Positions 8,624 through 20,718 of a stretch of DNA of 64,000 bases are shown piece by piece. The number at the start of each line of letters is the position of its first letter. The first letter of the stretch is position 1. The position numbers and the translations under genes are program-made. The notes under the pieces were generated by a model, which did not search any database, was not told where the DNA came from, and was given only the letters and a program-made list of their open reading frames with translations. This DNA is from Agromyces humatus (lineage in GTDB: Bacteria > Actinomycetota > Actinomycetes > Actinomycetales > Microbacteriaceae), in the NCBI RefSeq assembly GCF_021228295.1, contig NZ_JAJQPD010000002.1, positions 1 through 64,000 on the forward strand, written 5' to 3'.

Positions 8624-9937
8624 ATGCTGCCTTGGCTCTTCCTCGCGGCCGCCTTCGTGCTCGTCGCATTCGGCGGTCTCATGGCGGCCGTCGACGCGGC
8701 GATCAGCGTCAGCTCCCGCGCCGACCTGGCCCAGCTCGCACTCGAGTCGCGGGCGCGGCGTTCGCTGATCGCCATCGCCGAAGACACCGGCGCCCATGTG
8801 AACGCGGTGAACTTCGTGCGCATCATCGCCGAGACCACGGCGGCCGTGCTCGTGACGCTGGCGTTCACGTTCTTCATCGACAACATCTGGCTGGTGCTGC
8901 TCTACGCAGCGCTCATCATGACCGCTGCGTCGTTCGTGCTCGTCGGTGCGAGCCCACGCAGCGTCGGGCGTGCACACGCGGCCAAGGTGCTCGCGCTCAC
9001 GGCTCCGCTCGTGCACTTCCTGCGCGTGCTGCTCGGCCCGCTCGCGAACGCGCTCGTGTCGCTCGGCAACCGGGTGACCCCCGGGCGGATCCGATTCGCG
9101 GGCGTCTCGAGCGAAGAGCAGCTGCTCAGCATGGTCGATGAGGCGACCGAGCTCGAGGTGCTCGAGGAGGGCGACCGCGAACTCATCCACTCGATCTTCG
9201 AGTTCAACGACACGGTCGCTCGCGAGGTCATGGTGCCCCGCACCGACATGGTCACGATCGATTCCGCAGCCCACCTGCCCCAGGCGATGGCGCTGTTCCT
9301 GAAGGCCGGGTACTCGCGCATCCCCGTGATCGCACGTGACGCCGACGACGTGATCGGAATCCTCTACCTCCGCGACATCGCACGGCTCAGCTTCGAGCGC
9401 CCGATCGACGCCGAGGTGCTCACGGTGGGCGAGCTCGTGCGGCCCGCGGTCTTCGTGCCCGACTCGATGAAGGCCGACGCCCTGCTGCGCCAGATGCAGC
9501 TCGAGTCGAACCACCTCGCCATGGTGGTCGACGAGTACGGCGGCATCGCCGGTCTCGTCACCCTCGAAGACCTCATCGAGGAGCTCGTCGGCGACATCTC
9601 CGACGAGTACGACCGCGAGGCGGCCCAGGTCGAGGAGCTCGGCGACGGGCGCTACCGCGTGAACGCGCGACTGCCGATCGACGAGCTCGGCGAACTGTTC
9701 GGGCTCGACCTCGAAGACGAAGACGTCGACTCGGCCGGCGGGCTGCTCGCCAAGGAGCTCGGCCGGTTGCCGCAGCCGGGCGATCAGGCGACCGTCTCGG
9801 GCCTCCACCTCTCGGCTGAACGCACCGAGGGGCGGCGCAAGCGCATCTCGACGATCATCGTCGAGGCCGATCAGGCCCTCATCGACGCGCACTCCGCGTT
9901 CGACGTCGACCCTCTGGAAAGGAACAGCCGTGGCTGA
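8624..9937 (+). CDS. CNNM/hemolysin C family membrane protein with CBS domains
   Basis: 437 residues. The ATG at 8624 opens with a transmembrane segment (LPWLFLAAAFVLVAFGG) and begins the DUF21/CNNM membrane domain (roughly residues 1-160). Two CBS repeats follow (about 195-325; EVMVPRTDMVTI and LAMVVDEYGGIAGLVTLEDL), then a CorC/HlyC C-terminal domain. Relatives are implicated in magnesium and cobalt efflux or resistance. It starts two bases after ybeY and overlaps era by eight bases. Confidence 0.92.
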   Translation: MLPWLFLAAAFVLVAFGGLMAAVDAAISVSSRADLAQLALESRARRSLIAIAEDTGAHVNAVNFVRIIAETTAAVLVTLAFTFFIDNIWLVLLYAALIMTAASFVLVGASPRSVGRAHAAKVLALTAPLVHFLRVLLGPLANALVSLGNRVTPGRIRFAGVSSEEQLLSMVDEATELEVLEEGDRELIHSIFEFNDTVAREVMVPRTDMVTIDSAAHLPQAMALFLKAGYSRIPVIARDADDVIGILYLRDIARLSFERPIDAEVLTVGELVRPAVFVPDSMKADALLRQMQLESNHLAMVVDEYGGIAGLVTLEDLIEELVGDISDEYDREAAQVEELGDGRYRVNARLPIDELGELFGLDLEDEDVDSAGGLLAKELGRLPQPGDQATVSGLHLSAERTEGRRKRISTIIVEADQALIDAHSAFDVDPLERNSRG

Positions 9938-10823
9938 GTACCGTGCCGGATTCGTCTCGATCGTGGGGCGGCCCAACGTCGGCAAGTCGACCCTGACCAA
10001 CGCACTCGTCGGCGAGAAGGTCGCGATCACGAGCTCCAAGCCGCAGACGACCCGGCGTGCGATCCGCGGCATCGTGCATCGCGACCACGGCCAGTTGATC
10101 CTCGTCGACACGCCGGGGCTGCATCGGCCCCGCACCCTGCTCGGCGAGCGTCTGAATTCGCTCGTGCAATCGACCCTCGGCGATGTCGACGTGATCGCGT
10201 TCTGCGTTCCCGCCAACGAGCCGATCGGCCCGGGCGACCGCTACATCAACGAGCAGCTCGACCAATATCCCCGGGCCAAGAAGGTCGCGATCGTGACGAA
10301 GACCGATGCCACGTCGAAGTCCAAGGTCGCCGAGCAGTTGCTCGCGGTGTCGCAGCTGCGCGAGTGGGCCACGATCGTGCCCGTCTCGGCTCCGCGCGGC
10401 GAGCAGCTCGAAGTGCTCGTCGACGAGCTGCTGACGCTGATGCCCGAGTCCGACCAGCCCCTGTACCCGGCCGAGACCCTGACCGATGAAGACGTCACCG
10501 ATCGCATCGCGGAATTCGTGCGCGAGGCCGCGCTCGAGGGCGTCTCCGACGAGCTGCCGCACTCGATCGCGGTGACCGTCGACGACATGATCGAGCGCGA
10601 CGACAAAGACCTGGTCGAGATCTACGCGAACCTCATCGTCGAGCGCGACAGCCAGAAGGGCATCATCATCGGCAAGGGCGGTGCCCGCCTACGCGAGGTG
10701 GGTGCCACCGCGCGCACGCAGATCGAGCAGCTGCTCGGCCGCAAGGTCTACCTCGCCCTGCATGTCAAGGTCGCGAAGGACTGGCAGCGCGACCCGAAGC
10801 AGCTGGGTCGCCTGGGGTTCTGA
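9930..10823 (+). CDS. era: GTPase Era
   Basis: 297 residues from GTG at 9930, preceded by GGAAAGGA and overlapping the previous gene. The G1 motif is GRPNVGKST (about residues 13-21), G3 is DTPGLHRP and G4 TKTD. The C-terminal KH domain is seen at IIIGKGGARLREVGA. Era binds the 3' end of 16S rRNA and guides 30S assembly, which fits its position after phoH-ybeY. It closes the block of translation and ribosome-assembly genes. Confidence 0.96.
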   Translation: MAEYRAGFVSIVGRPNVGKSTLTNALVGEKVAITSSKPQTTRRAIRGIVHRDHGQLILVDTPGLHRPRTLLGERLNSLVQSTLGDVDVIAFCVPANEPIGPGDRYINEQLDQYPRAKKVAIVTKTDATSKSKVAEQLLAVSQLREWATIVPVSAPRGEQLEVLVDELLTLMPESDQPLYPAETLTDEDVTDRIAEFVREAALEGVSDELPHSIAVTVDDMIERDDKDLVEIYANLIVERDSQKGIIIGKGGARLREVGATARTQIEQLLGRKVYLALHVKVAKDWQRDPKQLGRLGF

Positions 10824-10845
10824 TGCGGTCCGGCGCCCGCTGCCG

Positions 10846-11475
10846 CTACTCGACGGGCTGCAGGCTCGAGATCACGACCACGGCGTCGTCGCCGTAGCGC
10901 TCGTCGAAGTCCGCCTGCAGGGTTCCGTCGTCGAACATGACCTGCACGACGAGGCGCCCGTTGACGGGCGTCGTCGCGAGCATTCCGAGGACGACGTCGG
11001 GCAGCTGCGCCTGCAGGGCGATCGCGTCGGCTTCGGACAGCGGGCCGGCGTGGAGTCCTTCGTCCCACGGGTTGGGGTCGAGCGGGGTCGCCATGGGGTC
11101 GTAGAGTGCAGCGAGCACCGGCTCGCGCGTGAGCGTGAACGTCGCGCCGTCCCACTCGCCCCAGACGGCGTAGGCGCCCCAGGTGACCTCGCTCGCGGTC
11201 TGTTCACCGTCGACGGCGTCCCAGTCCCACCCGATGATCGACGGGCCGCCGCACTGCGGCGGGTACGATTCGGCGACCGCGCCGAGGCACAGTTCGGGGC
11301 GGCCGTCCTGCTCGAGCACCGTGCCGAGGCCCTGCACCTCGACCGGAGCAGCCGGGAAGGGCGACGGGAACGCCGGCGGGCTTCCACCCGGGTCCGTGGC
11401 GGCGCCGGCGCATCCGCCGAGCAGCGCCGCGACGCCTGCCGCGAGCGCGACCCGCGCGATCGTTTGTCGATCCAT
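10846..11475 (-). CDS. putative lipoprotein of unknown function
   Basis: 209 residues from the ATG at 11475, supported by GGAGG five bases upstream. The N terminus is a lipoprotein signal ending LLGGC with Cys22 as the lipidation site, followed by a proline-rich linker. The mature part contains a Trp/Asp-rich stretch (GWDWDAVDGEQ) and no family I recognise. It is convergent with era, only 22 bases away, and divergent from the sensor kinase at 11676. Predicted to be anchored on the outer face of the cytoplasmic membrane. Confidence 0.8.
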   Translation of the reverse strand: MDRQTIARVALAAGVAALLGGCAGAATDPGGSPPAFPSPFPAAPVEVQGLGTVLEQDGRPELCLGAVAESYPPQCGGPSIIGWDWDAVDGEQTASEVTWGAYAVWGEWDGATFTLTREPVLAALYDPMATPLDPNPWDEGLHAGPLSEADAIALQAQLPDVVLGMLATTPVNGRLVVQVMFDDGTLQADFDERYGDDAVVVISSLQPVE

Positions 11476-11675
11476 GGCAGCCTCCACTGACATTGTCCGC
11501 CCCCGAGACCGTCGGCGCGACGCAACGCCGGGACCCGGATGATCGTCTGACGCCGTCGAACACACTGCAGCGTGCACCGCCGTGTCAGCCGCCCCGAGTC
11601 CGCCGCCGTACGACCATCGGATGATTCTCGCGCCTGCACCCCGTCGTCGGCAGCCTGAGCGCGTACGGTGGATCG

Positions 11676-12866
11676 GTGCCCACGACGACCACCCGCGCGC
11701 AGTTCACGACCGACGTCGTGCTCGCCGGCGTCTTCGCCCTCGTCTGCCTGCCCTTCGCGGTGCTCGGCGGCTCGCCCGACGTGCTCGTGCTCGTGCTGTT
11801 CGCCGCGGCGCTGGCGGTGCGCCGCCGGTCGCCGGCGTGGTCGCTCGGCATCGCCTGGGGTGCGGCGCTCGCGCAGATGCTGATGCTGCGCGACCTGCAG
11901 CCATACGATGCCGCGGTGCTCGGCGTGCTGTACTCGACGGCCGCGCACGGCCGGCCGCTCGTCAAATGGCTCGGCCTGGCTTCGGCAGGCGTCGGGGCGC
12001 TCGTGGCCACAGGCTACCTCGCGATCGTGAAGCCGCTCGCGGGCGCGGCATTCGTCGGCCCCGGCGATGCCATCGGCATGCTCACGATGTCGGGGATCCT
12101 CTTCGTCGCATCGATCGCGGTGCTCGTGCTGGCGTGGACGACCGGGCTGCTGGTGCGTTCGGTGCGCGACACCCGCGAGATCCGGCGCCGCGAAGAGGTC
12201 GCGAACCGCGAACGCGAGCTCGTGGAGTACCGCTACGTCGTCGAGCAGGAGCGCAACCGCATCGCGCGCGACATGCACGACGTCGTCGCGCATTCGCTCG
12301 CGGTCGTGATCGCCCAGGCCGACGGCGCGCGGTTCGCCGCCCGTTCCGATCCCGAGGCGGCGACGAAGGGACTCGGCACCATCGCCGGGGTCGCGCGCGG
12401 GGCGCTCGGCGACGTGCGCCTGCTGCTCGCCGAGCTCCGGCACGCCGAGTCGGATTCGCCGCAGCCGGTGCTCGACGACCTCGACGCGCTGCTCGAGCAG
12501 GTGCGTGCGGCGGGCCTCGACGTGCGATTCACCGAGTCGGGGGCACCGCTGACGCTCGGTACCGGAAATCAGATCGCGGTCTACCGCATCGTGCAGGAGG
12601 GAATGACCAATGCCCTCCGCCACGGCGACGCCACGCAGCCCGTGCACCTCGAGTTCGCGTGGGACGCGCTCGGCCTCGACGTGACGCTTGTGAACTCCAT
12701 GCGAGCCGACGCGCCGCCGCCCGAGTCGCATGCCTTCCGCCACGGCATCCCCGGCATGCGCGAACGCGCCCACCTCGCGGGCGGCACGCTGCTCGCCGAG
12801 GCGGGCGATGACGGCATGTTCCGCGTGCGCGCCCGCATCCCGATCCAGCAGGGGAGTTCCACGTGA
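11676..12866 (+). CDS. two-component sensor histidine kinase, HisKA_3 (NarL/LuxR partner) type
   Basis: 396 residues from GTG at 11676. Several hydrophobic segments fill residues 10-165, then a short linker leads to the phosphoacceptor motif ERNRIARDMHDVVAHSLAV with His201. A compact HATPase domain follows (IVQEGMTNALRHGD; PGMRERAHLAGG). There is no large extracellular sensor loop, so it probably senses through its membrane helices. It overlaps the response regulator gene by four bases (GTGA). The ABC exporter genes downstream are its likely output. Confidence 0.92.
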   Translation: MPTTTTRAQFTTDVVLAGVFALVCLPFAVLGGSPDVLVLVLFAAALAVRRRSPAWSLGIAWGAALAQMLMLRDLQPYDAAVLGVLYSTAAHGRPLVKWLGLASAGVGALVATGYLAIVKPLAGAAFVGPGDAIGMLTMSGILFVASIAVLVLAWTTGLLVRSVRDTREIRRREEVANRERELVEYRYVVEQERNRIARDMHDVVAHSLAVVIAQADGARFAARSDPEAATKGLGTIAGVARGALGDVRLLLAELRHAESDSPQPVLDDLDALLEQVRAAGLDVRFTESGAPLTLGTGNQIAVYRIVQEGMTNALRHGDATQPVHLEFAWDALGLDVTLVNSMRADAPPPESHAFRHGIPGMRERAHLAGGTLLAEAGDDGMFRVRARIPIQQGSST

Positions 12867-13528
12867 GTCCGATCAGCGTCGCGCTCGTCGACGACCAGGC
12901 GCTGTTCCGCGCCGGCGTTCGCATGCTCGTGGAGTCGCAGCCCGACCTCGAGGTGGTCGGCGAGGCGGGCGACGGCGTCGCCGCGGTGACGCTGGTCGCC
13001 GATTCGCGTCCCGACGTCGTGCTGATGGACGTGCGAATGCCGCTGCAGGACGGCATCCACGCGACCGAGCGCATCCTCGCCGACGCCGACCGCGACGGGC
13101 GACCCGCGCCGCGCATCGTCGTGCTCACCACGTTCGACCTCGACGAGAACGCCGCCCGGGCGATCCGTGCGGGGGCGAGCGGATTCGTGCTGAAGGACGC
13201 CGACCCCGAGTTCCTCCTCGCCGCGATCCGCACCGTGCACCAGGGCAACCAGGTGATCGCCGCGAGCGCGACCCGCGAACTGTTCGCCCGCTTCGGTCGC
13301 GGCGACGGGCGTCGTGCGGCCCCCGCCGCGTGGACCGAGCTCACCCCGCGCGAGCGCGAGATCTTCGGGCTCGCGGCCCGGGGGCTCTCGAACGCCGAGA
13401 TCGCGGCATCCGAGTTCCTCAGCGAGGCGACCGTGAAGACCCACGTCAGCCGCATCCTCGCGAAGCTGGGCCTTCGCGATCGCGTGCAGCTCGTCGTGTT
13501 CGCCTACGAGCACGATCTCCCGGACTGA
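12863..13528 (+). CDS. response regulator, LuxR/NarL family
   Basis: 221 residues from GTG at 12863. The receiver domain shows VALVDDQALFRAG at the start and the phosphorylatable Asp56 in VVLMDVRMP, with the conserved Lys in GFVLKDADPEF. The C-terminal LuxR helix-turn-helix is LTPREREIFGLAARGLSNAEIA (paraphrased here only in part) around residues 155-215. Translationally coupled to the kinase. Two tandem inverted repeats at 13620-13665, before the ABC genes, are candidate binding sites. Confidence 0.93.
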   Translation: MSPISVALVDDQALFRAGVRMLVESQPDLEVVGEAGDGVAAVTLVADSRPDVVLMDVRMPLQDGIHATERILADADRDGRPAPRIVVLTTFDLDENAARAIRAGASGFVLKDADPEFLLAAIRTVHQGNQVIAASATRELFARFGRGDGRRAAPAAWTELTPREREIFGLAARGLSNAEIAASEFLSEATVKTHVSRILAKLGLRDRVQLVVFAYEHDLPD

Positions 13529-13613
13529 GCGGGTTGAGCAGGGGCGCCGGCGCCGTCTCGAAACCGATGTCCGGGCAACCAGGGGTTTCGAGACGCTTCG
13601 CTCCTCAACCCGC
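13529..13613. repeat. long inverted repeat (GCGGGTTGAG / GGTTTCGAGAC type)
   Basis: Outer arms GCGGGTTGAG (13529-13538) and CTCAACCCGC (13604-13613) are perfect complements, and inner arms GTCTCGAAACC (13555-13565) and GGTTTCGAGAC (13584-13594) are also perfect. It begins at the base after the response regulator stop. It could serve as a terminator, but the doubly nested structure and its wording resemble dispersed intergenic repeats that I recall from Microbacteriaceae genomes. Confidence 0.75.
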
Positions 13614-13619
13614 AACAGG

Positions 13620-13665
13620 GTCATCCCAGAGGATGACGGCGAACCATCCGGCCGTCGGATGACCC
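13620..13665. promoter_or_regulatory. tandem inverted repeats, candidate response-regulator operator
   Basis: GTCATCC-N4-GGATGAC (13620-13637) is a perfect dyad. A second, ATCCG-N5-CGGAT (13646-13660), is centred about 25 bases further on and flanked by GACCC. Both lie 30-75 bases before the ABC ATPase start. GGATGA half-sites also occur upstream of the kinase gene near 11619 and in the divergent region near 11537. Binding by the neighbouring LuxR-type regulator is inferred. Confidence 0.5.
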
Positions 13666-13695
13666 GGGCCACGGTGCATCCGTAGCGTCGAAGGC

Positions 13696-14456
<761 letters not shown>

Positions 14457-14457
<1 letters not shown>

Positions 14458-15854
14458 TGCGCGCCACGTTCGCCGGCCAGTGGCCGACACTGCTCGTGGC
14501 GGCGCTTGCGGGAACCTTCGGCACGGCACTGCTGCACGTGACCGGCGTGCTCGCCGTCGCGATCGCCGCCGACGACGTGACCGGTGAGAGCGACACGGTC
14601 GCCCTCCTGCTCGGCATCGTCGCCACGGTCTTCATCGTGATCGCGGTCTACGTGAGCTCGGTCGTCACCGCGAACACCGTCTCGACGGTGGTGGCGGGGC
14701 GCACGCGTCTCATCGCCCTGCTGCGGCTCATCGGGTCGAGCGCCCGGTCGCAGCGCGCGCAGATCGCCCGCGAAGGGCTCCTCGTCGGCGTCGCCGGCGC
14801 GGCCATCGGCGTCGTCGTGGGCACCGGGGTGGCATTCGCGCTCGACCGGGTCGCCGTGGCGACCGACCTGATGCCCGCCACCGACTACGGGTACGCCAAC
14901 CCGTGGGTGGCGCTGCCCGCCGTCGCGGTCGTGCTCACGACCTGGCTCGCCTCGTGGGTGGGCTCGCGCCGAGTGCTGAAGGTGCGCCCCATCCAGGCCA
15001 TCGGCAACGCGAACGAGCACGATCGCGAGGAGCTCGGCGGCCGCCGCGGCCGCAACATCACGGCGCTCGTGTTCTTCGTGATCGGAACCGCGTTGCTCGT
15101 CCTGGGCGTTGCGCTGGGCCTCGTGTCGCCGTTCGGCGTGCTGATCGGGCTCGTCGGAGGCATCGTGTCGTTCACGGGCATCGTGCTCGGCGCCGACGTC
15201 GTCATGCCGCCCGTGCTGCGACGCGTGGGGCGGGTCTTCGGCCGTACCCCGGCCGCTCGGCTCGCCGCCGAGAACGCCGTGCGCCATCCCGAGCGCAGCG
15301 CCCGGATGACGATCGGCCTCGTCATCGGCGTGACGCTCGTGACGACGTTCTCGGTGACGATGGCGTCGTACCACGAGCTCATCCTCGCGGCGCAGCGGGC
15401 CCAGCCCGAGGTGTACCAGGGCGTCGACGAGATGCTGAACGTCACCGTCGCCGTCTTCACCGTGCTCATCGGCTTCAGCGCCCTGATCGCGGCGATCGGC
15501 ATGGTGAACACGTTGTCACTGAGCGTCATGCAGCGCACCCGCGAGCTCGGCCTGCTGCGGGCGCTCGGCTTCGACCGCCGGCAGCTGCGCGGCATGATCG
15601 TCGCCGAAAGCGCCGCGCTCACGCTCGCGGCGACCCTCACGGGCGTCGTGCTCGGGTTCGGGTACGGGTGGGCGGGCGCGCAGGCGCTGCTCGGCAGCGC
15701 ACAGGGCACGCCGGCACTCGTGGTGCCGGGCATTCCGTGGGCGCTCTTCGGCGGCCTGCTCGTCGCGGCGGCCGTGCTCACGATCGTCGCGTCGATCGCG
15801 CCGGCGCGGCGCGCGATGCGGGTCTCGCCGGTCGTCGCCCTCGCGGTCGAATAG
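14457..15854 (+). CDS. ABC transporter permease, FtsX-like
   Basis: 465 residues with two FtsX-type units: an N-terminal membrane segment with the conserved stretch VAGRTRLIALLRLIGSS, and a C-terminal unit with SLSVMQRTRELGLLRALG, each followed by long hydrophobic helices. There is little extracytoplasmic domain between them, unlike MacB. About eight transmembrane helices can be seen. It forms the membrane half of the exporter with the preceding ATPase and probably acts in drug, peptide or lipid extrusion; the substrate is unknown. Confidence 0.9.
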
Positions 15855-15931
15855 GCCGGTCGGCGCGCGTTCCGCGAACGGCCGTCGGGCGAGCGGATGT
15901 CCCGGGGGAGGCATCCGCTCGCTCGTCATGT

Positions 15932-15962
15932 TTGCGCGCCCGAGCGCGCGCGGTGTTAGCCT
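15932..15962 (+). promoter_or_regulatory. putative leuA promoter
   Basis: TTGCGC (15932-15937) and TAGCCT (15957-15962) are spaced 19 bases apart, resembling -35 and -10 boxes. A start point about seven bases beyond the -10 would fall on the GTG of the leader peptide at 15969, so the leader may be leaderless. Confidence 0.4.
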
Positions 15963-15968
15963 TGAACC

Positions 15969-15997
15969 GTGCTTCACGGCCTGCTTCTCCTTAGCTG

Positions 15998-16013
<16 letters not shown>
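15969..16013 (+). CDS. leuA leader peptide (attenuator peptide)
   Basis: A 14-codon frame, GTG to TAA, encodes VLHGLLLLSCRSES, with five leucines including four in a row. It ends 69 bases before leuA and overlaps the left arm of a hairpin. Leu-rich leader peptides are known upstream of actinobacterial leuA, where stalling at Leu codons controls expression. There is no Shine-Dalgarno in front of the GTG, and the nearest -10-like box places it near the transcript's 5' end. Seen directly: the codons and their position. Inferred: the attenuation mechanism. Confidence 0.8.
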
Positions 16014-17849
<1,836 letters not shown>

Positions 17850-17855
17850 CCGGGG

Positions 17856-18542
17856 TCAGCGGCCGACGGTCGGCAGCACGCCGGTCTCGGTCGCGACCTT
17901 GCGGCGGTTCAGCATGCGCTGCTCGGGGAGCGAGAGGTCGAAGATCACCGCGAGCAGGCGGATCACGGCCGTGACGATGAGGCCGACGAGTCCGGCGATG
18001 AAGATCGGAACGCCCGCGAGTTCGAGTACCGCCAGCACGATGCATCCGGCTCCGGCGGCCACCGCGTACAGCGAGCCGACGTGCATGATCGCCACGGGCA
18101 GGCTCATCAGCATGTCACGAAGGATTCCGCCGCCGACCGCGGCGGCGACGCCCACGAAGATCGCGGGCAGCGGCGGAAGCCCGAGCGCGAGCGCCTTGCT
18201 CGTGCCGAATGCGCCGAACATGCCGATCACGATCGCGTCGAGGCCGACGATGACCGCGTTGAGCCGCTGAAGCGGAGCGGCGAGGAGCATGCCGATGAGT
18301 GAGGCGCCGACCGCGGTGGTCAGGTACCAATTGCTCTGCAGGGCGCCGATCGGGACGTTGAGCAGCAGGTCGCGGATGATGCCGCCGCCGAACCCCATCA
18401 CGATCCCGACGATGGCGACGCCGAGCAGGTCGAGTCGTCGCTCGCCCCTGAAGCCCGAGGCGAAGAGAGCACCCTGGATGCCGCCCAGTCCGACGGCGGT
18501 GAGGTCGAGCCAGAGCGGGATGACGAATTGCGCGGTTTCCAC
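17856..18542 (-). CDS. trimeric intracellular cation channel (TRIC/UPF0126) family protein
   Basis: 228 residues from GTG at 18542. Two internal repeats are visible by their glycine motifs, [12 protein letters not shown] and [12 protein letters not shown], each in a set of three hydrophobic helices, as in UPF0126/TRIC membrane proteins. Prokaryotic TRIC relatives conduct potassium or other cations. An upstream ATG at 18575 would add 11 residues and cannot be excluded; neither start has an ideal ribosome site. Divergent from recO. Confidence 0.88.
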   Translation of the reverse strand: METAQFVIPLWLDLTAVGLGGIQGALFASGFRGERRLDLLGVAIVGIVMGFGGGIIRDLLLNVPIGALQSNWYLTTAVGASLIGMLLAAPLQRLNAVIVGLDAIVIGMFGAFGTSKALALGLPPLPAIFVGVAAAVGGGILRDMLMSLPVAIMHVGSLYAVAAGAGCIVLAVLELAGVPIFIAGLVGLIVTAVIRLLAVIFDLSLPEQRMLNRRKVATETGVLPTVGR

Positions 18543-18618
18543 CCCTTCATTCTGCCGAGTCGGCGGATCGCCCATGCCTTCGATGACGCGCTGCTTCGCG
18601 CGATGGGAGAATCGAAGG

Positions 18619-19356
18619 GTGCCCGTATACCGAGATGAAGCCGTCGTGCTGCGCACCCACAAGCTGGGCGAGGCCGACCGCATCGTCACGCTGCTGACAC
18701 GACAGCACGGCAAGGTGCGCGCCGTCGCCAAGGGTGTGCGCCGGACCGGTTCGAAGTTCGGTTCGCGACTCGAGCCGTTCATGGTCGCCGACCTGCAGCT
18801 CTACGAGGGCCGCAGCCTCGACGTGGTCACCCAGGCCGTGACACTCGGCTCGTACGGGGCCGAGATCTCGCAGGACTACGCGGCCTACACGGCGGCGAAC
18901 GCCATGGTCGAGGCCGCCGACAAGCTCACCGAGGCCGAGGGGTCGCTGCAGCAGTACCTGCTGCTCGTGGGCGCGTTGCGGTCACTCGCACGCGGTGAGC
19001 ACGGCGCCGGGCTGACGCTCGACTCGTACCTGCTGCGCGCGCTCGCCCTCGCCGGGTGGGCGCCCAGCTTCCAGGACTGCGCACGCTGCGGCCGCGTCGG
19101 CGCGCACACGGCCGTCGTCGTGCAACTCGGCGGTGTCGTGTGCGACGGCTGCGCTCCGCCCGGAACACCGCGTATCGCGGCCTCGACGGTCGTGCTGCTC
19201 GGTGCGCTGCTGGCCGGCGACTGGCCTTTCGCCGAAGCGGCGAGCGCCACCGACCGCAATCAGGCGAGCGGCATCATCGCCGCCTACACGCAGTGGCACC
19301 TCGAGCGCGGACTGCGCTCACTGCCGCACGTCTCGAGAGAAACGACCACCACGTGA
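18619..19356 (+). CDS. recO: DNA repair protein RecO
   Basis: 245 residues from GTG at 18619, preceded by GAAGGG. The OB-fold N terminus is [20 protein letters not shown], followed by [19 protein letters not shown] zinc-binding Cys4 module is visible late (CARCG ... CDGCAPPG). RecO loads RecA onto SSB-coated single strands in the RecFOR pathway. The stop overlaps the uppS start by four bases, an arrangement typical of actinobacteria. Confidence 0.95.
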   Translation: MPVYRDEAVVLRTHKLGEADRIVTLLTRQHGKVRAVAKGVRRTGSKFGSRLEPFMVADLQLYEGRSLDVVTQAVTLGSYGAEISQDYAAYTAANAMVEAADKLTEAEGSLQQYLLLVGALRSLARGEHGAGLTLDSYLLRALALAGWAPSFQDCARCGRVGAHTAVVVQLGGVVCDGCAPPGTPRIAASTVVLLGALLAGDWPFAEAASATDRNQASGIIAAYTQWHLERGLRSLPHVSRETTTT

Positions 19357-20156
19357 GCCCGAAGCCCTACACGCATCGCGACGCGGTGCCCTACAAGCCC
19401 GTCGACTGGACCGGCCTCTACCCGCCCGACTATCCGAAGGGCGCCGTGCCAGAGCACGTCGCGATCGTGATGGACGGTAACGGGCGCTGGGCGAATCTCC
19501 GCGGGCTCACGCGCATCGAGGGCCACAAGGCCGGTGAGGCGGCGCTGCTCGATGTCGTCGCCGGCGCGATCCAGGCCGGTGTGAAGCACCTCTCGGTGTA
19601 CGCCTTCTCGACCGAGAACTGGAAGCGGTCGCCCGACGAGGTGCGTTTCCTCATGGGGTACAACCGCGACGTGCTGCACCGCCGTCGCGACCAGCTGAAC
19701 GAGTGGGGCGTCCGCATCCGCTGGGCGGGGCGGCGACCGCGTCTCTGGGCGTCGGTCATCAACGAGCTGCAGTTCGCCGAGCGACTCACCGCGGGCAACG
19801 ACACGCTGACGCTCACGATGTGCGTGAACTACGGCGGTCGCAACGAGCTCACCGACGCGGTGCGTTCGATCGCCGACGACGTGGCCGCGGGTCGGCTGAA
19901 ACCGTCGGCCGTCAGTGAGAAGCTCATCCAGCGGCGGCTCTACGTGCCCGAGCTGCCCGACGTCGATCTGTTCGTGCGCAGCTCGGGCGAGCAGCGCACC
20001 TCGAACTTCCTGCTCTGGCAGTCGGCGTACGCCGAGATGGTGTTCCTCGACACGCTCTGGCCCGACTTCTCGCGCACCGACCTGTGGCAGGCCATCGACC
20101 TCTACGCGGGTCGCAACCGCCGCTTCGGCGGGGCGGTCGACGCGCCCACCGTGTAA
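19353..20156 (+). CDS. uppS: isoprenyl transferase (cis-prenyl diphosphate synthase)
   Basis: 267 residues from GTG at 19353. The family motif [14 protein letters not shown] carries the catalytic Asp, and the C-terminal region has [20 protein letters not shown] and WPDF, all diagnostic of Z-type prenyl synthases. It makes the polyprenyl diphosphate lipid carrier for peptidoglycan and other envelope glycans. Whether the product is C50 or C55 cannot be told from sequence. Translationally coupled to recO and convergent with a GntR-type regulator. Confidence 0.94.
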   Translation: MSPKPYTHRDAVPYKPVDWTGLYPPDYPKGAVPEHVAIVMDGNGRWANLRGLTRIEGHKAGEAALLDVVAGAIQAGVKHLSVYAFSTENWKRSPDEVRFLMGYNRDVLHRRRDQLNEWGVRIRWAGRRPRLWASVINELQFAERLTAGNDTLTLTMCVNYGGRNELTDAVRSIADDVAAGRLKPSAVSEKLIQRRLYVPELPDVDLFVRSSGEQRTSNFLLWQSAYAEMVFLDTLWPDFSRTDLWQAIDLYAGRNRRFGGAVDAPTV

Positions 20157-20170
20157 GGTCAGCCGCCGTC

Positions 20171-20539
20171 TCAGGCGTTCGTGGCCCACACGCTGCGGAT
20201 CGCGCTGACGACGTCTTCCTCGCTCACGCCGTCGCCGCGCGCCCGATCGACGAGGGCCCGGATGTCGGCGACAAGCGTGCCGGGGAGCACGGACGGCGAA
20301 TCGGCGACTCGCGTGCCCGCAGCCCCGCGCGTCACGATGAGCCCGTCGCGTTCGAGCATCTTGTAGGCCTTCGCGACGGTGCCAGGGGCGACCCCGAGGT
20401 CTCGCGCAGCCTGCCGGATCGTCGGAAGTCGCTCTCCGCGGCCGAGACGACCCGAGACGATGTAGCCGCGAAACTGCTCGGAGATCCATGCCGCGGTGCC
20501 GAATTCCTCAGGGAAGAGCCCAGATGGCTGCACGCTCAC
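20171..20539 (-). CDS. short GntR family transcriptional regulator (YtrA-like)
   Basis: About 122 residues from a GTG at 20539. The winged helix is complete: EQFRGYIVSGRLGRGERLPT, RQAARDLGVAPGTVAKAYKML and ERDGLIVTRG. There is no effector domain beyond a 40-residue helical tail, which places it in the short YtrA subgroup that usually controls adjacent ABC genes; none is adjacent here. No ATG is available and no clear ribosome site is seen, so the start is uncertain. Confidence 0.82.
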   Translation of the reverse strand: MSVQPSGLFPEEFGTAAWISEQFRGYIVSGRLGRGERLPTIRQAARDLGVAPGTVAKAYKMLERDGLIVTRGAAGTRVADSPSVLPGTLVADIRALVDRARGDGVSEEDVVSAIRSVWATNA

Positions 20540-20718
20540 GCGAGTCGTTCCGATCTTGTATTGAATGGTTGCTACATGTTCGTATCGCGAAATTAGCACA
20601 AGACTGAGAATCGTCGCTTGGCGGCGCGGTCGACGCGACGGCCGGGGCGCAGCAGGTGAGCGGACGCCACGCGGTCGGGGCACGGCCCGGCGAATCGCGA
20701 TCCCCATATGCTTTGCGC

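Noticed and set aside
10872..12773. Very long open frame on the minus strand across the lipoprotein and kinase genes
   Set aside because: It is the antisense shadow of a GC-rich coding strand: long Arg/Ala/Glu/His-rich low-complexity text without any family motif, while the plus-strand kinase has clear motifs.
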